DNA of 6,659 nucleotides from an uncultured Dietzia sp. (lineage in GTDB: Bacteria > Actinomycetota > Actinomycetes > Mycobacteriales > Mycobacteriaceae): assembly GCA_946570335.1 (NCBI GenBank), contig CAMNYG010000073.1, positions 1 to 6,659 on the forward strand, read 5' to 3'. A model generated the notes under the pieces. The model ran no database searches and was not told the origin of the DNA. It was given only the letters and a program-made list of their open reading frames with translations. Shown piece after piece: positions 1 to 6,190 of this stretch. The position numbers and the translations under genes are program-made. Position 1 is the first letter of the stretch, and every line of letters begins with the position of its first letter.

Positions 1-1004
1 CCTCGGCAGCCGGGCCGCGCCCGCGGCGCGAGATCGACGTCGACGCCCTCCTGACGGGTGTTCTCGAGGACCGGCGTCCTGTTCTCGCGCGGGCGATCAC
101 CCTGCTCGAGTCGACCAACCCCGCGCACCGCGAGAAGGCACAGCAGCTCCTGCTGGGGGCACTCCCGCATTCCGGTGGCGCACTGCGGATCGGGATCACC
201 GGTGTGCCCGGCGTCGGCAAGTCGACGTTCATCGAGTCGTTCGGGCTCTATCTCGTGGAACAGGGCCACAAGGTCGCGGTACTGGCCGTCGACCCGTCCT
301 CGACCCGCACCGGAGGCTCGATCCTGGGGGACAAGACCCGCATGGCCACGCTGTCCACCGAGCCGCGGGCCTATATCCGGCCGTCCCCGACGTCCGGGAC
401 ACTCGGGGGGGTAGCCAAGGCGACCCGGGAGTCGATGGTGCTGCTCGAGGCGGCCGGCTTCGACGTGATCCTCGTGGAGACCGTCGGCGTGGGACAGTCC
501 GAGGTCACGGTCGCCGGGATGGTGGACTGCTTCACGTTCCTCACGCTCGCTCGCACCGGTGATCAGCTCCAGGGCATCAAGAAGGGTGTGCTGGAGCTGG
601 CGGACGTGGTGGCGGTCAACAAGGCAGACGGCCCGCACGTCAAGGACGCCCAGCGAGCCGCACGGGAGCTCAGCGCCGCGCTACGCCTGGTCAGGCCCGC
701 GGACGCGGTGTGGAAGGTCCCCGTCCTGACGATGTCCGGGCCCGAGGCTGAGGGGCTGGCCAGGTCCTGGGACGCCGTTCGGTCCCATCAGTGCGAGATG
801 GACGAGATCGGCGAGGTCGAGGCTCGCCGTGCACGTCAGCAGGTCGAGTGGACGTGGTCGATGGTTCACGACACGCTCATGGCCCGGCTGGAGGCCGACC
901 CGGATGTGCGGCGCGTCGCCGCGGACGTCGAGACGCAGGTCCGAGAGGGGACCCTCACCGCTGCGTTGGCGGCCCAGGCGATCATCGACGCCTTCGACTC
1001 CTGA
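1..1004 (+). CDS. meaB: MeaB/ArgK-family GTPase, methylmalonyl-CoA mutase chaperone (5' end cut by window)
   Basis: This is a cytoplasmic G3E-family P-loop GTPase that loads and protects adenosylcobalamin-dependent methylmalonyl-CoA mutase in the propionyl-CoA pathway (family knowledge). The frame is open from base 3 with no stop and no convincing start, so the gene begins left of the window; 333 residues are visible. The family is usually about 320-340 residues, so only a few are probably missing. Counting from base 3, the P-loop GVPGVGKST lies at about residues 67-75, the AVDPSS segment at 96-100, the switch/Walker B region ETVGVGQSE at 159-167, and the guanine-specificity motif NKADG at 206-210. 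The C-terminal helical part (HQCEMDEIGE to AIIDAFDS) matches the family's dimerisation arm. An internal GTG at base 204 would cut the P-loop and is rejected. The mutase subunit genes are expected immediately upstream, outside the window (inference). The gene ends with TGA and faces the methyltransferase gene tail to tail. Confidence 0.95.
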   Translation, partial: SAAGPRPRREIDVDALLTGVLEDRRPVLARAITLLESTNPAHREKAQQLLLGALPHSGGALRIGITGVPGVGKSTFIESFGLYLVEQGHKVAVLAVDPSSTRTGGSILGDKTRMATLSTEPRAYIRPSPTSGTLGGVAKATRESMVLLEAAGFDVILVETVGVGQSEVTVAGMVDCFTFLTLARTGDQLQGIKKGVLELADVVAVNKADGPHVKDAQRAARELSAALRLVRPADAVWKVPVLTMSGPEAEGLARSWDAVRSHQCEMDEIGEVEARRARQQVEWTWSMVHDTLMARLEADPDVRRVAADVETQVREGTLTAALAAQAIIDAFDS

Positions 1005-1061
1005 GCCGGCGGCCCCCGACGATCCTGATCCTCGGCTCGTGCCTCCCGCGGAGATCCCCTC

Positions 1062-1096
1062 CGGGGCCACGCAGTGCTTCGCACCGGGTGGCCCCG
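1062..1096. terminator. Strong inverted repeat between convergent genes, likely bidirectional terminator
   Basis: A perfect 9-base-pair outer stem (CGGGGCCAC at 1062-1070 with GTGGCCCCG at 1088-1096) encloses a second 4-base-pair stem, GTGC/GCAC (1074-1077 and 1081-1084), with a TTC loop. It sits in the 136-base gap between the stops of meaB (+) and the methyltransferase (-). There is no T-tract on either side, so it would be a U-less terminator of the kind common in actinomycetes. Its position suggests it serves both genes. The fold is read by eye, without a calculated energy. Confidence 0.6.
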
Positions 1097-1140
1097 CAGC
1101 GGCAGCACGCTGATGGTGCGTTGGCCGGCGGGCCCCGCTC

Positions 1141-1935
1141 TCAGCGCTTGCGCAGGACGAATCCGACAGCACTCATGTGCTCGTCGTGCGTGGTGAAGGT
1201 CTTGCGCATCGCCAACACCCGCTTTCGGGCATCGGCATCACGGATGAGGTTCTTGACGATGCGGGCGACTCCGCCGATGCCCTCGTCGTCGATCATGCGG
1301 CGCGGCTGGAGCAGTCCCATGGGCCGCAGCTCGGTGGCCTCCACCTCGAAGCCGGAGGCCTCGAACATCTCGGTCCACTCGGCAACGGTGAGCGGACGTG
1401 CGTTGACGCGGATCGAACGGGCGAGGTCCTTGCGGATCGTCGTCTTGATCTCGTCGGAGAGATCGTCGGGGACCAGGCACAGCTCGTGTACGAGGTACCG
1501 GCCGCCCGAATCGAGCACGCGGGCCGCCTCGGCGACGATCTTCTCCTTGGTGGAATCGCCCTGCATCGTGAGCATGGCCTCGCCCACCACGACGTCGGCC
1601 GATGCCTTCTCCAGCCCGGTCTCCTGGGCGGTGGCCACCACCATGGTCCCGCGGCCTCCGATGGCCGCGCGGGTGACCTCCACCGCCTCCGCATCCGAAT
1701 CAACACCGGTGTAGGAGGACGGCCCCTCCTCGAGGAGCAGCGATGCGGTCAGGCCGAGGCCGGGCGCGAACTCGACGACGCGCTTACCAGAGATCTCCGC
1801 CGAGTTGACCATCCATTCCGACAATTCCCGGCCACCGGGACGCAGTACCTTCTTGCCGACGCGGGCGAGCAACCAGTGCCCGGCAACGGATTCGGAGTCA
1901 CGCTCGTGCTGGGGGAGCGGCGGGCTGGTGGTCAT
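1141..1935 (-). CDS. Class I SAM-dependent methyltransferase, probably iron-regulated
   Basis: This 264-residue soluble protein has a Rossmann-fold methyltransferase core. Motif I, VVEFAPGLG, is at residues 53-61, and the acidic SAM-ribose loop YTGVDSD at 75-81. The strand-4 region ASADVVVGEAMLTM is at 111-124, and the post-motif stretch RVLDSGGRYLVHELCLVP at 139-156 resembles the Methyltransf_11/25 group. The C-terminal part (about 180-264) has no motif I recognise and probably forms the substrate side. The substrate cannot be read from the sequence. The ATG at 1935 is chosen because GAAGGGA lies 7 bases upstream. A longer in-frame reading from a TTG at 1983 adds an arginine/cysteine-rich tail with no family resemblance and would run to the edge of the iron box. 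The gene is probably transcribed from its own promoter in the 142-base gap behind the acyltransferase gene, where a DtxR/IdeR-type box lies. It could act on a small molecule, lipid or siderophore-related substrate; none of these is shown. Confidence 0.88.
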   Translation of the reverse strand: MTTSPPLPQHERDSESVAGHWLLARVGKKVLRPGGRELSEWMVNSAEISGKRVVEFAPGLGLTASLLLEEGPSSYTGVDSDAEAVEVTRAAIGGRGTMVVATAQETGLEKASADVVVGEAMLTMQGDSTKEKIVAEAARVLDSGGRYLVHELCLVPDDLSDEIKTTIRKDLARSIRVNARPLTVAEWTEMFEASGFEVEATELRPMGLLQPRRMIDDEGIGGVARIVKNLIRDADARKRVLAMRKTFTTHDEHMSAVGFVLRKR

Positions 1936-1942
1936 GATCAAG

Positions 1943-1949
1943 TCCCTTC
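1943..1949 (-). promoter_or_regulatory. Ribosome binding site of the methyltransferase
   Basis: On the minus strand GAAGGGA ends 7 bases before the ATG at 1935. This supports that start over the upstream TTG at 1983. Confidence 0.7.
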
Positions 1950-1986
1950 GTTGACGGCAGCGCCCGCACCGAGGGCGGACCAATCT

Positions 1987-2005
1987 TTAGGTAAGGCTAC
2001 CCTCC
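1987..2005 (-). promoter_or_regulatory. DtxR/IdeR-type iron box
   Basis: The plus strand reads TTAGGTAAGGCTACCCTCC. Against the known DtxR/IdeR consensus TWAGGTWAGSCTWACCTWA it matches 16 of 19 positions, including the first 13 without a break; the mismatches are all in the right half. It lies 51-70 bases upstream of the methyltransferase ATG, where it would overlap or adjoin the promoter, so the expected effect is repression when iron is plentiful. The -10/-35 elements are not clear; a TAGCCT (1999-1994, minus strand) inside the box could be the -10. Confidence 0.75.
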
Positions 2006-2020
2006 TAGCGCTGCCCAAGG

Positions 2021-2039
2021 GTAGGCGAGCCTCACCACA
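2021..2039 (-). promoter_or_regulatory. Possible second, weaker iron box
   Basis: In the same register the plus-strand bases GTAGGCGAGCCTCACCACA match about 13 of 19 positions of the DtxR/IdeR consensus, keeping AGSCT and ACC. Its centre lies 34 bases from that of the stronger box at 1987-2005. Two adjacent boxes are known at some strongly iron-repressed promoters, but this one is degenerate and could be chance. Confidence 0.35.
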
Positions 2040-2077
2040 TGCCGACCAGGACGGTGAGTGGATTCACCGGAGGGGAT

Positions 2078-3532
2078 TCAACGGCGTTCGAGCGCCCGAC
2101 GCGCGGGCTCCTCGAGAAAATGATGGCTGGCCGCGGCAGCCGCGAGCGAGCCGCCGAAGGTGACCGGCCAGATGACCCCCATCCGTCGGTCCCAGAGCGC
2201 GGTCCGGGTCAGCGGGAAGGAGGCGAGCAGCACGAGCTGATGCCAGAGAAAGAGCCCGTACGACCAGGTGCCGAGTTTCTGCAGGGGTGCCGATTCGAGA
2301 ACGGGGAAGCGGGTCCCCTCCGGTGCCAACACGACAGGCGAGAGAACCAGGAACGCCATCACACCCGCCAGTCCCGTGCGCGTCGCGAACTCGACGGGAC
2401 CGGGGTGGACGAACCCTTCCGAGAACCAGGCCGGAACGGTCGTGGCCACCAGAGCTGCCCCTCCGGCGAACCACCAGCCGTAGCGGGCCATCTTGTCACG
2501 GCACATCCGTACGAGGGCTCCGGGAGGCGCGGTGGCGATCTCCGCCAGCAGCATTCCGGCCGCGAACCAGGCGGTGAAAGCCGGCGGTAGGATCTGCACG
2601 TTCACACCGGCCGGGATGAGGCCGAGCGACTGCCAGGGGACCGCCGGGAACACGAGTCCCGAGGCACCGAACGCGAGGATCGCCGGGATGCGCCACATGG
2701 CCGAATCACCGCGCAGGCCCTTCATGGCGGTCCACAGGACGGGCAGCGCCGCGTAGAAGGCCATCTCCACGGCCAGCGACCACGCGTGGGTGAGACCGGC
2801 GACGAGGAACTTCGGCGTGTAGATCTGCGTCAGGGTGAGGTTGAGAACCCAGGTGACGGGACCGTTGACGTGGTTCTGCTTCAGCAACAGCATCGCCGCC
2901 GCCACCAGGACAACGTAGGCGGGCATGATCCGCTCGATTCGCGATCTCAGGAATTCGCCGGCGGGCCTGGCGGTTCCCGGCTTGTCCTCTCGCGCGTGAC
3001 GTGCGTGCGCCCGCCACAGCAGGAATCCGGATTTGGCGAAGAACACCGCCACGGCCAGGTCGAGGCGCCCGAGAATGCGCTTGGCCGGTGAGCCGAAGGA
3101 GGACCGGGTGACAAACGCGACGTGGGTGGTCATGACCCCCACGGCAGCGATGCCCCGGATGCCCTCCAGCGCCGGCACGAAGCCTTTCGCCCCCGCGGGT
3201 CGGCGCCACCCGAGCGCCACCGCGGCCTGGTCCGCGTTCGTGCAGGCGACTCCCGCGTCGACCGCCGCCACACCGTGGGAGCCGCCGCCTGAACCCGGCG
3301 CCGCCGGGAAGGCGGAACCCCCGACTGTCCCGGCTCCCGCGTTCACCGGCACGGTCTCCGCGAACACCCTGATCCGGCGGTCCATCCGCTTGCGTGCGGT
3401 GGTGAGCGCTCCTCGGATCGAGTCCGTCAGCGGCTCGGCGTACCCCCCGGCGACAGCCGCCCTTCTGGCGTTCACGCGGGCGACGACGACACCACCCGCG
3501 GCTACGAGCAGAGCAGCAGCGACCGACCTCAT
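2078..3532 (-). CDS. AT3-family membrane acyltransferase (OafA/YrhL type)
   Basis: This 484-residue polytopic membrane protein belongs to acyltransferase family 3, whose members move acetyl or other acyl groups onto cell-envelope glycans and lipids. The domain starts at about residue 118 with PALEGIRGIAA; it shows the family's R-x10-H signature (R126, H137). It continues with FFAKSGFLLWRA (164-175), the basic FLRSRIERIMPAY motif (194-206), LTHAWSLAVEMAFYAALP (247-264), SYGLFLWHQ (424-432) and the terminal HHFLEEPARR (470-479). Multiple hydrophobic segments lie in between. There is no C-terminal SGNH domain. The first ~117 residues are unusual: a membrane helix (about 3-20), a basic stretch and a Gly/Ala/Ser-rich linker. 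The ATG at 3532 is favoured because GGGAG lies 5 bases upstream. Alternatives are an ATG at 3565 and a GTG at 3601, which add 11 and 23 residues. In mycolic-acid bacteria members of this family acylate envelope sugars or mycolates; the substrate here is unknown. Confidence 0.9.
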   Translation of the reverse strand: MRSVAAALLVAAGGVVVARVNARRAAVAGGYAEPLTDSIRGALTTARKRMDRRIRVFAETVPVNAGAGTVGGSAFPAAPGSGGGSHGVAAVDAGVACTNADQAAVALGWRRPAGAKGFVPALEGIRGIAAVGVMTTHVAFVTRSSFGSPAKRILGRLDLAVAVFFAKSGFLLWRAHARHAREDKPGTARPAGEFLRSRIERIMPAYVVLVAAAMLLLKQNHVNGPVTWVLNLTLTQIYTPKFLVAGLTHAWSLAVEMAFYAALPVLWTAMKGLRGDSAMWRIPAILAFGASGLVFPAVPWQSLGLIPAGVNVQILPPAFTAWFAAGMLLAEIATAPPGALVRMCRDKMARYGWWFAGGAALVATTVPAWFSEGFVHPGPVEFATRTGLAGVMAFLVLSPVVLAPEGTRFPVLESAPLQKLGTWSYGLFLWHQLVLLASFPLTRTALWDRRMGVIWPVTFGGSLAAAAASHHFLEEPARRALERR

Positions 3533-3537
3533 GGAAT

Positions 3538-3542
3538 CTCCC
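3538..3542 (-). promoter_or_regulatory. Ribosome binding site deciding the acyltransferase start
   Basis: On the minus strand GGGAG stands 5 bases before the ATG at 3532. The upstream in-frame candidates (ATG 3565, GTG 3601) lack a comparable site, so this one sets the start. Confidence 0.55.
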
Positions 3543-3610
3543 GAGCTGTGAAAAGGGGATGACATCAGCGTGCCCGGAGCGCCTGTTCGGCCGTCCCGCA
3601 CATCCGGTGG

Positions 3611-3629
3611 AGCCTAACACCGGTTCTAG
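3611..3629 (-). promoter_or_regulatory. Imperfect palindrome and possible -10 upstream of the acyltransferase
   Basis: The minus strand reads CTAGAACCGGTGTTAG at 3629-3614, symmetric at 12 of 16 positions (CTA..ACCGGT..TAG). It sits in a locally AT-richer patch of the 140-base gap between the nucleoside hydrolase and the acyltransferase. Its inner bases match 7 of 8 fixed positions of the TetR-type KstR consensus TNNAACNNGTTNNA known from mycobacteria and rhodococci. The adjoining TAGGCT (3616-3611) fits a TANNNT -10 element, so a regulator bound here would block it. No good -35 is visible. Function is inferred from position and symmetry only. Confidence 0.4.
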
Positions 3630-3672
3630 TTTTGGGACGCGGGCACCCACGGCACCGCGCACCGGCACGACG

Positions 3673-4671
3673 TCATCGTCCAAGGGAGGCGATCGCCGCG
3701 AACACCTCGTCCAGTACGGCATCCGGGCCGCCGGGAACCCGCACCCCGGTGGCGATCCGGGCGTTGTCCGCCCGGCCCCGGTGTCCACGCCGGTCCTCGA
3801 CCGTCATCCCGCGAGTGTGCTCACCACCGCATTCGACGCGGACATGAGAATCCTCGGTGATCACCATGTCGGGGTGCAGGGCGAGCCAGGCCACGAACGG
3901 ATCGTGCACCCGGGCCAGGTAGCCCTCTCCGACAGAATCATGGAACTCGAAGTAGAAGCGCAGCGCCTCGACCAGTGCCCGAGTCAACGGCGAATCCGCG
4001 ACCGCGAGTAGACGCTCGGAATGCCGCGGCGTCCACACCGCCCGCTCCGTCAGGTTCAGGCCACACCACAGTGGGACCATCAGGTCCGCATCCGCAGCCC
4101 GCGCCGCCTCCCACCTCAGACAGATCGCATCCGCGGCCTCGGGGTCCACGTCCACATTCCATTCGCCGACCGGCGTCGTGTTGCCCGGATGCCCCCGGAA
4201 CGTCCCACCCATCACCGCGAGATCGGCGACCAGTCCGGGCAGGTCGGGTTCCCGCTCGAGGGCCCCGGCCAGCGTGGACGAGGGACCGGTCACGATCGCC
4301 ACCAGCTCACCGGGATAGGCGCGTGCCGCGTCCACCCAGAGTCGTGCACCGTCCCTGGCATCGACGCACCTCGTCGTCGTATCCAGCACCGCATGCCCCG
4401 CGCCACGGGGACCGTGCGTCTCCGGGGTGAACACGTGCGGCACCGCGATCGCCCCGGCCGCGCCCGCACACACCGGAACCGGGGGCGCCCCCGCCAGATC
4501 CAGCCACGCCAACGCGTTGGCCACCGTATCCGGAAGCCCTACGTTGCCGGCGGTACACACGACGCCGACAAGCTCGATCCGCCCGGCCAGGTGCTCGGCG
4601 ACGAGGTAGGCGATCGCCAGGGCGTCGTCGATCCCGGGGTCACAATCGAGCAGAACCGGGGTCGGTCTCAT
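3673..4671 (-). CDS. Inosine-uridine preferring nucleoside hydrolase family protein
   Basis: This is probably a cytoplasmic ribonucleoside hydrolase that splits the N-glycosidic bond of nucleosides to free base and ribose, for salvage. The calcium-binding signature LLDCDPGIDDALA is at residues 7-19 (D9, D11, D15, D16). The substrate-loop residues N164, E170 and N172 lie in GNTTPVGEWNVDVDPEAA (163-180), with the spacing of N160/E166/N168 of the Crithidia enzyme. The catalytic-site HD pair is H256-D257 in HDPFVAWLA. The usual GPLTN-like segment reads GPSST here (129-133). The 332-residue length is normal. The ATG at 4671 puts the start close to the first strand, as in relatives. Two in-frame GTGs at 4695 and 4692 are alternatives; the latter overlaps the SDR stop as GTGA, a typical coupling arrangement. 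The gene follows the SDR gene directly and is very likely co-transcribed with it. Base preference cannot be told from sequence. Confidence 0.9.
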   Translation of the reverse strand: MRPTPVLLDCDPGIDDALAIAYLVAEHLAGRIELVGVVCTAGNVGLPDTVANALAWLDLAGAPPVPVCAGAAGAIAVPHVFTPETHGPRGAGHAVLDTTTRCVDARDGARLWVDAARAYPGELVAIVTGPSSTLAGALEREPDLPGLVADLAVMGGTFRGHPGNTTPVGEWNVDVDPEAADAICLRWEAARAADADLMVPLWCGLNLTERAVWTPRHSERLLAVADSPLTRALVEALRFYFEFHDSVGEGYLARVHDPFVAWLALHPDMVITEDSHVRVECGGEHTRGMTVEDRRGHRGRADNARIATGVRVPGGPDAVLDEVFAAIASLGR

Positions 4672-4688
4672 CTGTACGGCCCGCCGGG

Positions 4689-6137
4689 TCACCACGGGCT
4701 GGGTTCGAAGTCCTTGAGGAAGCAGCCGTACAGGTCCTCACCAGCCTCCCCACGCACGATCGGGTCCACCACGCGGGCTGCACCGTCCACGAGGTCGAGC
4801 GGGGCGTGGAAACCCTCCTCGTGCAGTCGCACCTTGGTCACGTGCGGGCGCTCGTCGGTGATCCAACCGGTGTCCACGGCGGTCATGAGGATGCCGTGCT
4901 CGGTGAACATCTCCTCCGCGGATGTGCGGGTGAGCATGTTGAGACCGGCCTTGGCCATATTGGTGTGCGGGTGGCCTGCGCCCTTGTAGCGGCGAGAGAA
5001 CTGGCCCTCCATCGCCGAGACGTTGACCACGTACTTCCGCCGTGCCTTTGATGCCGCCAGTGCGGGACGCAGGCGGGAGACGAGGATGAACGGGGCGACC
5101 GAGTTGCACAGTTGCACCTCGAGCATCTCCATCGGTTCGACCTGCTCAACCGTCGCCACCCAGCTGTTGTGGTCAACGATGTCCGGTAGCAGACCGCCGG
5201 CGTCGATCGCAGTGCCCGCGGCCATTCGCGCCAGCGACGATGAACCGGCCTGCAGCGCCAGTGTCGCGATGTGATCGGCCTCCCGCTCGGCCTCCTCGCT
5301 ACCGATGAGCGCCGACTCACCGCCCATCAACGCGGCAGGGTGCAGCTCGGAGGTGCGGCCCATGGTCACCATCGGGACCTCGGCGGCGCGACCGGTCAGC
5401 GGTGCGCTCTCGCCCTCCACCAGACCGGAGTACGAACCGGGGGAGCGACGCACTGTCTGGGCGGCATTGTTGATGAGGATGTCCAGCGGACCGGCGGCGG
5501 CCACCTCATCGGCCAACGCCACCACCTGGGCGGGGTCACGGAGGTCGACCCCCACCACGTGGACGCGGTCCGCCCAGTCGGCGTAATCGTCCATCTTCGC
5601 GAAACGCCGCACGGCATCCCGGGGGAAACGGGTGGTGATGGTGACGTCGGCACCGGCGCGCAGCAGCATCAGCGCGATATACATGCCGATCTTGGCGCGG
5701 CCACCGGTGAGCAGCGCGCGACGGCCTGTCAGGTTCATGTGTGGATCGCGGCGGGCCCTGTTGGCGGCCGCGCACCCGGGACACAGCTGGTGGTAGAAGG
5801 CGTCCACCCGGGTGAAGCGCTGCTTGCAGACGTAGCAGGCCATCGCGCGTCGCAGGTGTCCCGCGATCGCGCCCGGGGCCGTCGAGACGAGCCGGATGCC
5901 CGCCGTCTCGTCGTCGATCCGGGTGGGCGAGCCTGTCGCCGTGGCCTCGATGACCGCCTTGTCCGCCAGCTGCCGCTCGCGACGCACCTCGGCGCGGCGG
6001 GCCTTCTTGAGGAGCTTGAACATGCGCCCGACCGACCGTTGCACACGGATCGAGTCGGGATGATCAGCGTCGAGCGCCGCCGCCTGGTCGAGGACACGGA
6101 GGCAGGTCTCGAGGTCGTCAGGATCTATACCGGTCAC
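4689..6137 (-). CDS. Zinc-ribbon-containing short-chain dehydrogenase/reductase (SDR)-like protein
   Basis: This 482-residue protein has two recognisable parts. The N-terminal ~135 residues hold a basic, probably helical stretch (about 39-61) and a likely zinc-binding pair of CxxC motifs (C101/C104 and C119/C122). From about residue 136 a Rossmann SDR fold follows: the nucleotide-binding loop LLTGGRAKIG (142-151), DLRDPAQ (198-204), NNAAQT (223-228) and the serine region NVSAMEG (372-378). The YxxxK site reads TNMAK, so K396 is kept but T392 stands where the catalytic tyrosine is expected; Y384 is the nearest tyrosine. Between NNAAQT and the next conserved helix (VEPMEMLEVQL, about 333) lie some 100 residues, far more than the usual 20-30. 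Reaction and substrate are unknown; it may be an NAD(P)-dependent enzyme or a non-catalytic SDR. The GTG at 6137 is chosen because a promoter fits directly in front of it. A TTG at 6173 would add 12 residues but lacks a ribosome site. The nucleoside hydrolase gene overlaps or closely follows the stop. Confidence 0.85.
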   Translation of the reverse strand: MTGIDPDDLETCLRVLDQAAALDADHPDSIRVQRSVGRMFKLLKKARRAEVRRERQLADKAVIEATATGSPTRIDDETAGIRLVSTAPGAIAGHLRRAMACYVCKQRFTRVDAFYHQLCPGCAAANRARRDPHMNLTGRRALLTGGRAKIGMYIALMLLRAGADVTITTRFPRDAVRRFAKMDDYADWADRVHVVGVDLRDPAQVVALADEVAAAGPLDILINNAAQTVRRSPGSYSGLVEGESAPLTGRAAEVPMVTMGRTSELHPAALMGGESALIGSEEAEREADHIATLALQAGSSSLARMAAGTAIDAGGLLPDIVDHNSWVATVEQVEPMEMLEVQLCNSVAPFILVSRLRPALAASKARRKYVVNVSAMEGQFSRRYKGAGHPHTNMAKAGLNMLTRTSAEEMFTEHGILMTAVDTGWITDERPHVTKVRLHEEGFHAPLDLVDGAARVVDPIVRGEAGEDLYGCFLKDFEPSPW

Positions 6138-6143
6138 CCGGAC

Positions 6144-6173
6144 ACGATAGGACGACGACGAGACCTGCCCCAA
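6144..6173 (-). promoter_or_regulatory. Candidate promoter for a leaderless SDR transcript
   Basis: On the minus strand TTGGGG (6173-6168) is followed by an 18-base spacer and TATCGT (6149-6144), which fits TANNNT. Six bases later comes the GTG at 6137, so transcription would begin at or next to the start codon. No Shine-Dalgarno sequence precedes that GTG, as expected for leaderless messages, which are common in actinomycetes. The -35 matches TTGACA at only three positions. Confidence 0.45.
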
Positions 6174-6190
6174 CTGGGATCGCCCTGGCC

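Noticed and set aside
1936..1983. N-terminal extension of the methyltransferase from a TTG at 1983
   Set aside because: The added 16 residues (MVRPRCGRCRQRRDLI) look like translated leader, while a good ribosome site fits the ATG at 1935.
2051..2077. Possible hairpin after the acyltransferase stop (GTGA..TCAC)
   Set aside because: The stem is only four base pairs with no T-tract, too weak to call a terminator.
1177..2163. Long open frame on the plus strand opposite the methyltransferase
   Set aside because: It is antisense to a protein with clear methyltransferase motifs, runs across the iron box and intergenic gap, and its translation has no recognisable domain. Long antisense frames are expected at this GC content.
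3606..3626. Possible iron box around GTTAGGCT upstream of the acyltransferase
   Set aside because: Only the centre fits; about 8 of 19 positions match the DtxR/IdeR consensus, so it is not better than chance.
4021..4989. Long plus-strand open frame opposite the nucleoside hydrolase and SDR
   Set aside because: The product is Arg/Pro/Gly-rich without motifs, and the opposite strand carries two well-supported proteins.
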